From: Clostridia bacterium
Lineage (GTDB): Bacteria > Bacillota > Clostridia > TANB77 > CAG-508
Assembly (NCBI GenBank): GCA_017469445.1
Contig: JAFUGK010000001.1
Span: 1 to 64,000, forward strand
DNA: 64,000 nt
Reading direction: 5' to 3'
Below the pieces are notes generated by a model. The model searched no databases. It had not been told where the DNA came from and saw nothing but the letters and a program-made list of their open reading frames with translations. Of the stretch, positions 20,834 through 31,049 are shown piece by piece. Within the stretch, counting starts at the first letter, position 1. The number at the start of each line of letters is the position of its first letter. The translations under genes were made by a program, and so were the position numbers.

Positions 20834-20840
20834 ACACTTC
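20813..20840. terminator. Bidirectional terminator behind ylmH
   Basis: GAAGTGTCTAAA pairs with TTTAGACACTTC over 4 nt; it overlaps the ylmH stop and faces the leftward gene. Confidence 0.75.
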
Positions 20841-20853
20841 TTATATCTTAAAA

Positions 20854-21699
20854 TTATTTATTCTCTGTTCTTCCTTCTGGTAAAGCATTTGACATATCTA
20901 TTTTTATTCTTATATTGAATAAATAAGTAAATGCTCTTGCGATTTTACTTTGTTTTATTCTCTCCCATAGTGATGGTTTAACCTCAACTCTTGTTTCTGC
21001 TATATAATCATCTACTGCTGGTGCTACGACTTGTTCAGGTTCTTCAACTACGACATCATCTACTGGTGTTGGTATTCCTTTTAATGCTTCTGCAATTTCT
21101 ATTCCAATATAGCTTAAAGCCTTAGATCTATCTTCTATTCTTTCCATGTCAATTTCTATATGTAAATTAGATTCAAGATTTGCTATTCTGGCATTTATTA
21201 ATTTTAACGCATCTTGGTAATTTTCAGATTTTTTAGTTCTGCATCTTCCTATTAAAGATAATGTATCTATTATATCTTCTGGAAAATCCTCTGAAATTTC
21301 GTTAACTCTTTCTTTCCAGTTCTTTTCCCTATTTTCAACATCTTCTAATACATCTCTTAATTGTCCTGCTAAACCTATATTCTTTTCTCTTTGTCTAATT
21401 AAATCTTCTATTTGTTTTGTATTTTCCTCGAATTGATTTGTTGCATATTCTACTAATTGATATGCTGCTTTATATACACTCTTAGGGAAATTCTTTTTCT
21501 TTGGATATTCTACTAAATACATTTTTATAGATTCTATTAAATCTTTAAAATAGGTATCCTCATCTAATTGTATTATTTGCTTCTTGCTATTAGGATTTAT
21601 TATCTTTTGGACTTTATCTATATTAGATAAAATCTTTTCTTCCGTAATTACCATTCTTACGTTTACTATGCCTGGCTTGTTAAAGTGAAATAGTGACAT
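20854..21699 (-). CDS. Unassigned protein with coiled coil
   Basis: 281 residues. Helical region at about 50-190 with Glu/Lys-rich segments, then a Val/Pro-rich linker (VVVEEPEQVVAPAVDD) and a short C-terminal basic-hydrophobic patch (IKQSKIARAFTYLFNI) that could bind membrane. No signal peptide. AGGAGG precedes the ATG. Role unknown. Confidence 0.6.
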   Translation of the reverse strand: MSLFHFNKPGIVNVRMVITEEKILSNIDKVQKIINPNSKKQIIQLDEDTYFKDLIESIKMYLVEYPKKKNFPKSVYKAAYQLVEYATNQFEENTKQIEDLIRQREKNIGLAGQLRDVLEDVENREKNWKERVNEISEDFPEDIIDTLSLIGRCRTKKSENYQDALKLINARIANLESNLHIEIDMERIEDRSKALSYIGIEIAEALKGIPTPVDDVVVEEPEQVVAPAVDDYIAETRVEVKPSLWERIKQSKIARAFTYLFNIRIKIDMSNALPEGRTENK

Positions 21700-21921
21700 G
21701 TAAACATTACCTCCTTTATCCTCTGTTGGATGATTTTCTTGCTAATAATATTATACAATTATCTACGGAAAATCACAATAGGATTTGATAAATTTTATTT
21801 ATCAATTATGTTACAATTTTATTACAAAAATATTACATAAGTCAAGTCTTTTTTACAATATTTTATATTTTTTTCTATATTATTACAAATTTAAAAATCT
21901 CTTACGGATTTTTCACTTAGA

Positions 21922-21952
21922 AAGCCCGACCAGATAAAATCTAGTCGGGCTT
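21922..21952 (-). terminator. GC-rich terminator of solitary gene B
   Basis: AAGCCCGAC and GTCGGGCTT flank a 13-nt loop directly behind the stop at 21969. Confidence 0.8.
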
Positions 21953-21968
21953 ATGGAAATACTATTTT

Positions 21969-22385
21969 CTAATGAAGATTTCTAATGAACATTACTTCTT
22001 TTAAAAACTGTTCACAAGTCATTGCGGATCCAAAGTGCTCTTTTAAAACCATCTTTAATTTCTTTATGCTTTCATCATTTTCATGTTTTTTGCACTCTTC
22101 TGGATGCATAGCAAATTTTGAAATTTCTGTAACTTCACTATTTTCGAAGAACACTTCCTTGGTCTCAAGTAACATAAGAACATCATCAATATCCTCATGC
22201 AAAAATCCTAGGCCCCGGAATCGCAAAGCCGAAATTTCTGGAATATCCCAAATATGAATCTCCTTTTCTTCCTCATTTACATCCTCAAACTCAATTTTCA
22301 GTGTCACAGAATTACCTTTACGAATTTCTGTAATCAACTGTTTCTTTTCGTTTCTCCGAAGTTTAATCCTTGCCAAAATCTCCAT
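21969..22385 (-). CDS. Unassigned solitary protein with CGG codons
   Basis: 138 residues starting MEILARIKLRRNEKKQ, acidic in the middle, soluble. I do not recognise it. ATG with AGGAGG; its own TATAAT promoter about 105 bases upstream and a strong GC-rich terminator. Base composition is richer than its neighbours. It has two in-frame CGG codons (K-L-R-R and R-F-R-G), which native genes avoid. A translation with a +1 shift at the first CGG would lose the protein. One of four such solitary leftward genes. Confidence 0.6.
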   Translation of the reverse strand: MEILARIKLRRNEKKQLITEIRKGNSVTLKIEFEDVNEEEKEIHIWDIPEISALRFRGLGFLHEDIDDVLMLLETKEVFFENSEVTEISKFAMHPEECKKHENDESIKKLKMVLKEHFGSAMTCEQFLKEVMFIRNLH

Positions 22386-22560
22386 GTTTTTTCCTCCTTG
22401 AAGTAATAATATTTGGTATTTCCATTTTCTTAGCATTTAGTAAAACTTCTGCTAAATGTTAAACATTGGAACTTTCTCCAATGCATATATTATACCATAA
22501 TTTACATAATATTGCAATTGATTACAATAGGACGAGCATTGCTCGTCCTATTTATATTTA

Positions 22561-23635
22561 TTACTCTATATTTTTTAAATAGTTATGTATTGTTTCTGCC
22601 ATTTTATAATTGTAATATGCATCGTTATTAATTGACCATATTGTAACAGACTTAAACTCAGGATGTGCTCTTGGAGGTATAAAATTCTTGTATTCTACCC
22701 TTAAATCAATTCCTTCTATTATTGATGACAATGCATCAACAATTTTATCAGGCTCTATATATGCTTGTGGCAATGTTTCTTCTTCTTTCTCATTAAAAGC
22801 TAAAATTGTAATTCCTATGTTGTTATTATTAATTTTTTTATCTTCTAACTGTTTCACAGCAATTGATGTTATAAAAGAAATATGACCTTGCTCTCTTGAA
22901 TATATTTCTTTATAGTCATATCCGCCTTTGTGTTCCAGAATTATAATATCTAGAAGATACTAACCAAACTATGTCTTTCAAATCAGCAGATATCTTATAC
23001 CAGAAATTATCTACTCCAGAATTAATATCTGCACTTTTCATATCTGTTAATGAGCTATTTATACTAATTAATATGTTTTTATTGTATGCATTATAAATAT
23101 CGAATAATGCTTTTTCAAAATAACTTTTTTCAATATTTCCAGTTTCTATATCTATATCTATTCCATCAAATCCATATTCATCAATTATCTTTTTTAGGCT
23201 ATTTACAAAATTATTTGCTTCAGTCTCTTTAGTTATTCTAAATTCTCCCCCGTCTGATCCACCTATAGATATAAATACTTTTTTATTTTCTTTTTGTAAT
23301 TTTTTTATATCAGACTTAAATTCTTCTTTAGAATAATTTATAGTCTCACATAGATATTTATTTAATTCAAATGTGATTTCACCACTTTTTTCTGAACTTG
23401 CCCTTGCAAATGCAATATTTATCACATTATACAAGGAAGATACTTCTTTTAATTTTAATGGCTTAGAATTCTCTTTATCTACATAATTTTGCCAATAACC
23501 AATTATTTGATATTTATTTGAATTACTACTATTTTCTTCCTTTTCTTTAGCATTATTAAGCATATTTACGCCAAAAATAATTAGTATAATTACTATAACT
23601 AATATTAAAAAGCTTTTGTACTTTTCCAATATCAT
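22561..23635 (-). CDS. Membrane-anchored GH18 hydrolase, needs +1 frameshift
   Basis: 357 residues after the shift. An N-terminal membrane helix (about 8-25), then a GH18 barrel: IIGYWQNY near residue 43, FISIGGSDGG, and the catalytic motif FDGIDIDIE near residue 155. Zero frame ends at TGA after GTQRRI; skipping G22924 continues GTQRGYDYKEIY and runs through SFITSIAVKQLEDKK to a proper C-terminus (ATIWSIN-type strand 8). Follows the pilin-like LRR gene by 14 bp. Likely a chitinase or glucosaminidase on the cell surface. Confidence 0.85.
22921..22927 (-). other. Recoding site: AGG C GGA in GH18 gene
   Basis: Zero frame AGG CGG ATA TGA; skipping the C (plus G22924) gives AGG GGA TAT GAC (Arg-Gly-Tyr-Asp). 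Confidence 0.8.
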
Positions 23636-23649
23636 ACACCTTCTATTTT

Positions 23650-24687
23650 CTATTCATCATATATAAATTCTGGATTTGATTCAAATAAACCATTTTCCCA
23701 TACTTCTGTACTAGAGTTTCTAGCTTGATGAACATAAATAGTTCTCAATTTAGGTGTATCCCAAGATGGTGAATTCCCAATAGTTGTCACACTACTGCCT
23801 AATTCTATTGTGAGTAATTCTGGGCATTGTGCAAAGCAAGATTCTCCAATTGTTGTTACCCCATTTCCTATAATAATATTCGTTATTTTAGGACAATTTT
23901 TAAATACTCTTGCTCCTATTTCTGTTACTGAATCAGGTACAACCACTTTAATCAATTCTGGACATCCTTCAAAACAATTTTCTCCTATTGCTATTAAATT
24001 ATTAGGTAATACAATATTTTGTATTTTGGTTTTTCTAAATGACCCTTCCCCTATTTCAATAAGTGTACTAGGAAGGTATACTTTTTCTATTGTTAATATA
24101 TTGTTAAATGCATCATTCTCAATTTTTTCTATTCCTTCAGCTATAATGAGATTCTTAATGCTGGATTTTTTAGCGCTAAAATCTCCTCCTACACTATTCA
24201 ATGCTTCATCTATAGATTTTATTGGTTTTCCATTATTTGCTATTGACGGAATTAAAAAATTCTCAACATCTATATTCTTATTTATATTAATTCCAACTAA
24301 CGCACCAGAGTTATTTACTATAAATTCTACTTCTGAACTATCATATGCTTTTACATTTTTAATATTACCATCTTTCTCTATAATAAAAACATCATTTGTG
24401 GCTTTAAATGTTACTATTGGATTTGAATATATTGCACCATTTTTTTCTAAATAATCCTTAATTGCTTCTTCTTTATTCTTTGATAAATATCCTTCTGCAA
24501 CAGCTAATTGTATAATTTCTTTTTCCTCTGCCATATTTGAATCTTCTTTTACTTTTTGTGCATTATTAATTATACTACTTTGTCCTACCAGAGCATTCAA
24601 TGATACTCCTGCTAGTATTAATAATACTATTATTGTAATTGCTAAAGCTATTAATGTTATCCCTTTCGGGTCTTTGGTAATTTTCAT
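23650..24687 (-). CDS. Pilin-signal leucine-rich-repeat surface protein (BspA type)
   Basis: 345 residues. The N-terminus is a type III prepilin signal (KG/ITLIALAITIIVLLILAG), nearly the same as in the pilin at 61141-61386. After about 130 residues come BspA-type leucine-rich repeats (about 150-310; pattern LPNNLIAIGENCFEGC). A pilus- or membrane-tethered adhesin or sensor is plausible (inference). The usual Glu at mature position 5 is Ala. It is upstream of the frameshifted GH18 gene and probably in its operon. Confidence 0.8.
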   Translation of the reverse strand: MKITKDPKGITLIALAITIIVLLILAGVSLNALVGQSSIINNAQKVKEDSNMAEEKEIIQLAVAEGYLSKNKEEAIKDYLEKNGAIYSNPIVTFKATNDVFIIEKDGNIKNVKAYDSSEVEFIVNNSGALVGININKNIDVENFLIPSIANNGKPIKSIDEALNSVGGDFSAKKSSIKNLIIAEGIEKIENDAFNNILTIEKVYLPSTLIEIGEGSFRKTKIQNIVLPNNLIAIGENCFEGCPELIKVVVPDSVTEIGARVFKNCPKITNIIIGNGVTTIGESCFAQCPELLTIELGSSVTTIGNSPSWDTPKLRTIYVHQARNSSTEVWENGLFESNPEFIYDE

Positions 24688-24756
24688 AATAAATCTCCTC
24701 CCATTCTTTTATATGTTTTATAACATATTTTAATTTAAATTGCAATATAAAAAATA

Positions 24757-24789
24757 AAACTGCATCTTTTAAATTTAAAGATGCAGTTT
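24757..24789. terminator. Bidirectional terminator
   Basis: AAACTGCATCTTT pairs with its complement over a 7-nt AT loop, right behind the acyl-CoA synthetase stop. Confidence 0.75.
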
Positions 24790-24794
24790 ATTGT

Positions 24795-26507
24795 TTATCC
24801 TAATATTTTTTTCAATTCTTCATGTCTCTTAACTTTTTGGGTTGTGGTTTTTATTAATTCTTCTGTTGTAATTATTATTTCTTTTATGTACTTATATGCT
24901 GGCATTGTTTTATTAATTTCTTTTACTTTTTCCCAAAGTAATTCCTTAATTTCTTCTTCATTTTCCAAATTATATGTTTCTTTCATAATATCTTTGTCAT
25001 AAACAATTTTGGCACAAATTTTAACATCATCGTCTTTTTCTTCTGGTTTTCCATAAACCATTGCCTCTTTTACTCCCTCTATTCTGCAAAGTAATGTTTC
25101 CATTTCTTCTGGGAATATATTCTTTCCATTCTTTAAAACAATGACATTTTTACTTCTACCAGATATAAACAAGAAATTATCTTTATCAAAGTATCCTAAA
25201 TCACCTGTATAGAACCAGCCATCTTTTAGCACTTCTTTTGTTGCTTCTTCATTGTTGTAATATCCAAGCATTACAGAAGGCCCTTTTACAATTATTTCGC
25301 CAATTCCATCTCTATCTTTATTTACTATTTTAACTTTTAAACTTGGGAATACTTTTCCTATTGAACCTACTCTTCTATAAAAATCATTACCAGCAGATAT
25401 AACTGGAGATGTTTCTGTAAGTCCATATCCTTGTACTGTTACTATTCCTAAATCGTTAAAGCCCTTTTCAACTTCTTTATCTAGTGCTGCTCCACCATTT
25501 ACAAATAAACGCAATTTTCCACCAAATTTTTCGTGAATTTCACTAAAAATTTTCTTTCTCATGTCTACCCCAAATTTCATTAAAACTCCGCTTATTTTGG
25601 TTCCTTTATCAAGTAATTCTTTTTTGCCTTTTTTCTCTATTTCCTTAATTAATCTTTTATACATAACTTCATATAATGCTGGAACAGAGATCATAGCAGT
25701 TATTTTATAATCACTTATATCACTTGATAAATGCCTTACTCCTCCACAAAAAGCTATTGAGCATCCTTTAGATATTGGATACAAAAATCCAACTGTACAT
25801 TCAAAAGTATGGTGTAAAGGTAAGAAAGATAATAATCTATCTTCTTCTGTTAACTTTATAACTGCTGCAATATCCATTAAATTAGCACATATATTTTTGT
25901 GTGATAGCATTACTGCTTTAGACTTAGCCGTTGTACCTGAAGTAAATAGCATTATTCCCATTTTTTCTGCATCTATTGTTGCATCTAAAAATCTTCTATC
26001 CCCTTCTTCTAGTAGTTTTTTCCCTTTTTGAATTAATTCTTTTTGTGATAATACCCCTTCTTTTCTTTCTTCTAAATCCATTGAAATATAGTACCTTAAA
26101 TCGGTTGTATTTCTAGATTTTATATCCATCATTATTTCATCATATTTTTTGGAATAGAATATAGCTTCAACTTGTGAACGTATTATTAAACATTCTAATT
26201 CATTAGCTGGTAAAGCCTTATCTAGTGGCACTACTACACCTGTGCCACAACTTATTGCTAAATATGCTATTCCCCATTCATATCTATTTTCAGATATTAC
26301 AGCTACTCTCTTTCCTTTTAATCCTATATTAATTAAACTAGTTCCTAAGGCATCTACATCTTGTTTCAGTTCTCTGTACAAAATATTTTTAAATTTTCCT
26401 GGAGTTTCTGTTTTAAAAACATATGCTGGTCTATCCGCAAATTTCTCGGCAGATTTATTTAACATATCTTTTAAATCTGTAAATTTTTCAAATTTGTTTA
26501 ATTTCAT
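24795..26507 (-). CDS. AMP-forming long-chain acyl-CoA synthetase/ligase
   Basis: 570 residues, ANL superfamily. Adenylate motif LFTSGTTAKSKAV near residue 190, YGLTETSP near 350, YTGDLGYFD near 425 and GRSKNVIVLKNGKNIFPEE after it, with the catalytic Lys in the C-terminal domain. Activates fatty acids (or another carboxylate) with ATP and CoA. No membrane helix. Monocistronic, with a terminator behind. The substrate cannot be told from sequence. Confidence 0.88.
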   Translation of the reverse strand: MKLNKFEKFTDLKDMLNKSAEKFADRPAYVFKTETPGKFKNILYRELKQDVDALGTSLINIGLKGKRVAVISENRYEWGIAYLAISCGTGVVVPLDKALPANELECLIIRSQVEAIFYSKKYDEIMMDIKSRNTTDLRYYISMDLEERKEGVLSQKELIQKGKKLLEEGDRRFLDATIDAEKMGIMLFTSGTTAKSKAVMLSHKNICANLMDIAAVIKLTEEDRLLSFLPLHHTFECTVGFLYPISKGCSIAFCGGVRHLSSDISDYKITAMISVPALYEVMYKRLIKEIEKKGKKELLDKGTKISGVLMKFGVDMRKKIFSEIHEKFGGKLRLFVNGGAALDKEVEKGFNDLGIVTVQGYGLTETSPVISAGNDFYRRVGSIGKVFPSLKVKIVNKDRDGIGEIIVKGPSVMLGYYNNEEATKEVLKDGWFYTGDLGYFDKDNFLFISGRSKNVIVLKNGKNIFPEEMETLLCRIEGVKEAMVYGKPEEKDDDVKICAKIVYDKDIMKETYNLENEEEIKELLWEKVKEINKTMPAYKYIKEIIITTEELIKTTTQKVKRHEELKKILG

Positions 26508-26550
26508 AAAATACCTCTCTTGTAAAAATTTATTATTTATATCTCTTAAC

Positions 26551-26601
26551 TAGCCAAACGTAGGCATTGCATTTATTGAGTGCCGGCTAAGATTTGGCGG
26601 A
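26551..26601. other. Unassigned hairpin in a 147-bp gap
   Basis: CCAAA...TTTGG and GGCA...TGCC arms nested around a short loop, between the deacetylase stop and the acyl-CoA synthetase start. No T tract; not a terminator I would rely on. It does not fit a known riboswitch. Confidence 0.35.
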
Positions 26602-26654
26602 CTTTTGTGCAATATTAAAATACATTATACATTAGATATGTTAATAATTCAACT

Positions 26655-27560
26655 TTACTGACCACTTAGTATATTATATAAATTTTCAAAAACATATCCA
26701 TTATTTTTAAAATATTCTATAACTTCTGGCAAAGCTTCATATGTTGTTATTTTATTTCCTGCGTCATGCATTAATACTACAATGCTCGTTTTTTCTCCTG
26801 CGGTATCAATCATATTTCTAACTAATGTATCTTTATCAAAACTTCCTTCAGAATCTCGTGTTAGACAATTCCAATCTAAATATGCAACATTCATTTCCTT
26901 TAGTGCATCAGCCGCTTGTTGTTTTAAATTTGCATATTTACCACCTGGTTTTCCTCCAGGAAATCTAAATACATTCGATTTGTATTCTTCCATTCCTAAA
27001 CAATTTCTAATTATATTTTCAGTAGTTGTATACTCATCTATTACATTATCTATAGATGCATATATGCTTGAATATTTATGTGAATAGCCATGGTTTGCTA
27101 CATAATGACCTTTATTATATTCATCTTGAATTAATTCTGGATATATCTCTGCTCTACTACCTAATACAAAAAATGTTGCCTTAACCCCATATTCATCTAA
27201 TATTCTTAATATTTCCGGTGTAACTGTTTTAGAAGGTCCATCATCAAATGTTAGAAATACTCTTTTATAATCACTATGATAAATATTAGCTACTTTTTCT
27301 ACTTTTTCTGGTGTCATCTGTGGATATACAAAAGTTTCTTCTCTTGAAGGTATATCTTCTTTGGGCTCTAATATTACTTCTATTACATTAGAGTTTTGCC
27401 TTCCTTCTTGCTGTTCTGAAGTTTTTATATTTTCTTGTTCTTTTGGTTTAAATGCTATTTGAGGTAATATTACTCCTATATATATGCAAGAAATAGATAG
27501 CACTATAATTGCTACTACAAATATAACTTTTTTATAGTTTAGATGCTTCTCTTCTTCCAT
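26655..27560 (-). CDS. Polysaccharide deacetylase (NodB domain)
   Basis: 301 residues: N-terminal membrane anchor (about 10-30), linker, then NodB fold. Metal and catalytic motifs: TFDDGPS near residue 100, HGYSHKYS near 155 and RFPGGKPGGKY near 195. Acts outside the membrane, probably removing acetyl groups from peptidoglycan or another glycan, which gives lysozyme resistance in relatives. It follows the Ca-ATPase gene by 15 bp. Confidence 0.88.
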   Translation of the reverse strand: MEEEKHLNYKKVIFVVAIIVLSISCIYIGVILPQIAFKPKEQENIKTSEQQEGRQNSNVIEVILEPKEDIPSREETFVYPQMTPEKVEKVANIYHSDYKRVFLTFDDGPSKTVTPEILRILDEYGVKATFFVLGSRAEIYPELIQDEYNKGHYVANHGYSHKYSSIYASIDNVIDEYTTTENIIRNCLGMEEYKSNVFRFPGGKPGGKYANLKQQAADALKEMNVAYLDWNCLTRDSEGSFDKDTLVRNMIDTAGEKTSIVVLMHDAGNKITTYEALPEVIEYFKNNGYVFENLYNILSGQ

Positions 27561-27575
27561 ATATACTCCTCCTTC

Positions 27576-30269
27576 TTATTTTTCATCATTTAGTGTGTTT
27601 ATTTTTAACAATTTAAATAGTTCTACTATAATTAATGGTGAAAATACTAATATTACTACTTCTAGTATTTTTTCTTGTGGTAACATTGCAATACTAAATA
27701 TATCTCTTAATGCTGGAACAAATAGTATAACTAGCATTAAAGCTGCAGAAACAATTGTTGCTAGGAATAAATATTTATTTCCACCTATTCCTGTTTTAAA
27801 TATTGATTCTTTATTATTTCTTATATTAAACACATGAACAACTTCTGAAAGTGCTAAAACAATAAATGCCATTGTTTGTGCGATTTCAATTTTCATTGCT
27901 TCATCAACATTTGGTGTTGAAAGTCCAAATGCATATGCAAGTAAAGTTAAAGTTCCTATCATTATACCTTGGTATACAACTCGCCATGTCATTCCTTTTG
28001 TAAATATCCCTTTACCTACTTTATTAGGTTTTCTATTCATAATATTTTTTTCAGCCGGATCCACCGCCAAAGCTAAAGCTTGAAGTGAATCTGTTACTAA
28101 ATTAATCCATAATATATGAATTGGAAGTAATGGTTCTAATGCAGAAACATTTATTATACCAAACCAATTTGCAAATAATGGAACTAACATTGTTGCTATA
28201 AATAATACTACAATTTCTCCAATATTTCCAGATAGCAAAAATTGTATTGATTTTAGAATATTGTCATATATTCTTCTTCCTTCTTCTACTGCAGCTACAA
28301 CTGTTGCAAAATTGTCATCTGTTAATATTACATCTGCCGCTTCTTTTGCAACATCAGTTCCAACCTTACCCATTGCACAGCCTATATCTGCATTTTTTAG
28401 TGCTGGTGCATCATTTACTCCATCTCCAGTCATAGCAACTATATGTCCGTTATCTTGCCATGCTTTTACAATTCTAACTTTATGTTCTGGCGAAACTCTT
28501 GCATATACTGCATATTTGGTAACATTTTTAGTTAATTCTTCCTGTGACATTTGTTCTAGTTCTGCACCTGTTATAGCCTCTGAATCTTCTTCTAGGATTC
28601 CTAAACTTTTTGCAATAGCTGTTGCTGTAATCTTGTGGTCACCTGTAATCATTACTGGTTTTATTCCTGCTGATTTACATTTTGCAACTGCCTCTTTTGC
28701 TTCTTCCCTTGGTGGATCTATCATTCCTACCATACCTACAAATGTTAAATTGTTTTCTATTTCTTCTACTCTTGGTAAATCATCAACTTCTTTATATGCA
28801 AATGCAAGAACTCTTAATGCATTTTGTGCCATTCCTAAATTTTGATTTTCAATCATGCTTTTAAATTCAGCTGTAATTAATTTGGTTTCTCCATCATTTA
28901 AATAATTTGTGCATTTCTTTAATAATTCATCCACTCCGCCTTTTGTATATACTCTGTATTTTTCTCCAACCTTATATACTGTAGACATTAGTTTCCTGTC
29001 TGAGTCAAATGGTATTTCTTCTTCTCTTTTATTATTAGAATATACTTCATTTACATATCCTAAATTAAGTCCTAAATCTATTAAAGCTGTTTCTGTTGGA
29101 TCGCCTGTTAATGTATTATCACTATTTACTTTTGTATCGTTACAAAGCATTCCTATTTCTAATAATCTTTTTATTTCAGGGCTTAACTCACTAATTCCTT
29201 CGACATCAATTATTTTAGAATTTACAAATAATTTTTGAACTGTCATTTTGTTTTGAGTTAATGTTCCTGTTTTATCTGAGCAAATTACTGTTGCACTTCC
29301 CAAAGTTTCAACAGATGGCAAGTTCTTTACAATTGCATTTCTTTTTACCATTCTTTGAACTCCTATAGCTAAAACAATTGTAGACACTGCAGGTAATCCT
29401 TCTGGTATTGCTGCAACAGCAAGTGTAACTGCTGTCATAAACATATCTAGTGCTTCTCTTCCATTTATTAAGCCTATTACAAACATTAATACACATATTA
29501 TTAAAGCAACTATTCCTAAAGTTTTACCTAATTTGTTTAGTTTGTTTTGTAGTGGAGTTTCTGTATTTATTGTAGAATTCATCAATTCTGCTATTTTCCC
29601 TACTTCTGTATTCATTCCAGTTTCTACTACTACCGCTTTTCCTCTTCCATATGTAATTAAGCTAGAAGAAAATAGCATATTGTGCCTGTCTCCAATCCCA
29701 ATATTCTCTCCTTCTATTATCTCTATAGATTTTTCTACTGGAACAGATTCACCTGTTAATGCAGATTCTTGTGTTTTTAAATTTACAGCTTCTATTAGTC
29801 TTAAATCTGCTGGTACATAATCTCCTGTTTCTATTATAACTATATCGCCTAGCACAAGTTCTCTAGATGGAATTACATTTACCTCTCCATCTCTTACAAC
29901 TTTTGCAACATGATCACTCATTTTTTGTAAAGCTTCTAAAGATTTTTCTGCTTTGTTCTCCTGTGCAACACCAATTATTGCATTTACAATAATTACTATC
30001 ATTATAATTATGGAATCTTTTATTCCTTCGCCTTCTATAACCCCTATAACACCTGAAATAATTGCAGAAATAATAAGAACAATAATCATAAAATCTTTAA
30101 ATTGCTCTAAAAACTTTATAAAAATGTTCTTTTTCTTTTGTTGTTTTAATTCATTTAGTCCATACTTTTGTCTTCTTTCTTCTATTTCTTCTTGCTTTAA
30201 TCCTTTATCTATATTAGAATTTAATTCTTTTACTGCTTCATCATAAGACATATTAAACCATGTTTTCAA
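27576..30269 (-). CDS. P-type calcium-transporting ATPase (P2A/P2B type)
   Basis: About 897 residues with the cation ATPase N-domain, TGES loop, phosphorylation motif CSDKTGTLTQNK, MVTGDHK and TGDGVNDAPAL hinge, and membrane helices M1-M10. The IPEGLPA motif of M4 fits calcium transport out of the cell. I start at TTG 30269 (MKTWFNMSYDEAV), as GAGG lies six bases before; the GTG further upstream sits too close to AAGGAG. No in-frame CGG occurs in this long gene. Confidence 0.92.
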   Translation of the reverse strand: MKTWFNMSYDEAVKELNSNIDKGLKQEEIEERRQKYGLNELKQQKKKNIFIKFLEQFKDFMIIVLIISAIISGVIGVIEGEGIKDSIIIMIVIIVNAIIGVAQENKAEKSLEALQKMSDHVAKVVRDGEVNVIPSRELVLGDIVIIETGDYVPADLRLIEAVNLKTQESALTGESVPVEKSIEIIEGENIGIGDRHNMLFSSSLITYGRGKAVVVETGMNTEVGKIAELMNSTINTETPLQNKLNKLGKTLGIVALIICVLMFVIGLINGREALDMFMTAVTLAVAAIPEGLPAVSTIVLAIGVQRMVKRNAIVKNLPSVETLGSATVICSDKTGTLTQNKMTVQKLFVNSKIIDVEGISELSPEIKRLLEIGMLCNDTKVNSDNTLTGDPTETALIDLGLNLGYVNEVYSNNKREEEIPFDSDRKLMSTVYKVGEKYRVYTKGGVDELLKKCTNYLNDGETKLITAEFKSMIENQNLGMAQNALRVLAFAYKEVDDLPRVEEIENNLTFVGMVGMIDPPREEAKEAVAKCKSAGIKPVMITGDHKITATAIAKSLGILEEDSEAITGAELEQMSQEELTKNVTKYAVYARVSPEHKVRIVKAWQDNGHIVAMTGDGVNDAPALKNADIGCAMGKVGTDVAKEAADVILTDDNFATVVAAVEEGRRIYDNILKSIQFLLSGNIGEIVVLFIATMLVPLFANWFGIINVSALEPLLPIHILWINLVTDSLQALALAVDPAEKNIMNRKPNKVGKGIFTKGMTWRVVYQGIMIGTLTLLAYAFGLSTPNVDEAMKIEIAQTMAFIVLALSEVVHVFNIRNNKESIFKTGIGGNKYLFLATIVSAALMLVILFVPALRDIFSIAMLPQEKILEVVILVFSPLIIVELFKLLKINTLNDEK

Positions 30270-30422
30270 AATAATCCTCACGTCTCCTTTTAAAATTTAT
30301 ATAAATTATATAAAAATATAAAATTATTATATGTTTTTTTATATTTATTGTCAAGAAAATATGTTTATTTGGAAATCATCATTTTATAACGATTTATACT
30401 TTAAATTTTAATATAAATCTTG

Positions 30423-30451
30423 TTGCCTTTTTGTTAATTTTTGTGTATAAT
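30423..30451 (+). promoter_or_regulatory. Promoter of ssrA
   Basis: TTGCCT (30423-30428) and TATAAT (30446-30451), 17 bp apart, about 17 bp before the tmRNA 5' end. Confidence 0.65.
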
Positions 30452-30467
30452 ATTATATAGATTACAT

Positions 30468-30823
30468 GGGGATGTATTTGGTTTCGACAGTAATTTAGAA
30501 GTATAAATAGCGAGTGGTGGATGGTTGCTTTGGCCACCTAAAAAAAGCAAAATTTAAATTAAACGCTAACGATAGAGAATTAGCATACGCTGCCTAGGCG
30601 GCGTCGTCTTAATATAAGAGGCCCACGGCTTTATTAAGGCGTCGATTAGTGGGAAACGAAACTGTTTTCTGTCTTTGAAAACAGTGGGTATTTTTTTAAG
30701 ACTACTAAAATGTGGTTTTGTTAATTGATCCACTTTTTAGGAATTTTAAACAATTAACTGCACTCGGAGAAATTTATATGGAAAGGTTTCTGGACAGGGG
30801 TTCAACTCCCCTCATCTCCACCA
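30468..30823 (+). ncRNA. ssrA: Transfer-messenger RNA (tmRNA)
   Basis: Rescues stalled ribosomes and tags the peptide for proteolysis. The 5' end GGGGATG pairs with CATCTCC before the encoded CCA at 30821-30823; TTCAACTCC forms the T arm. The tag frame starts at GCT 30565 and ends at TAG 30595-30597, giving A-N-D-R-E-L-A-Y-A-A. If CGG is unassigned, tmRNA would be the fallback for ribosomes that stall there without shifting. 356 nt, standard one-piece form. Confidence 0.96.
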
Positions 30824-30935
30824 AATGTGCAAAGCAAAAATGTTTCGCAGTGAATAATTAATAGTTAAGAATTAATTTTTTATTTTAATATTGCATATTT
30901 TTTTTATTTATGCTATATTAAATACATCCTTACAT

Positions 30936-31010
30936 AGGGGTATAGTGTTAATGGTAGCACATCGGTCTCCAAAACCGCCTGTGAGGGTTCGAATCCTTCT
31001 ACCCCTGCCA
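30936..31010 (+). tRNA. trnW: tRNA-Trp (CCA anticodon)
   Basis: 75 nt with encoded CCA. Acceptor AGGGGTA pairs with TACCCCT, the anticodon loop is CTCCAAA with CCA at 30969-30971, and the T loop is TTCGAAT. Discriminator G, typical for Trp. No tRNA for CGG lies in this window. Confidence 0.96.
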
Positions 31011-31044
31011 AAAAATCCTGTTAGCAAATCTAACAGGATTTTTT
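31011..31044. terminator. Bidirectional terminator behind tRNA-Trp
   Basis: AAATCCTGTTAG pairs with CTAACAGGATTT over 5 nt, with A and T tracts; it also serves the leftward methyltransferase gene. Confidence 0.88.
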
Positions 31045-31049
31045 CTTAT

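Noticed and set aside
26551..26601. Riboswitch before the acyl-CoA synthetase gene
   Set aside because: Too small and unlike known classes; kept only as an unassigned hairpin.
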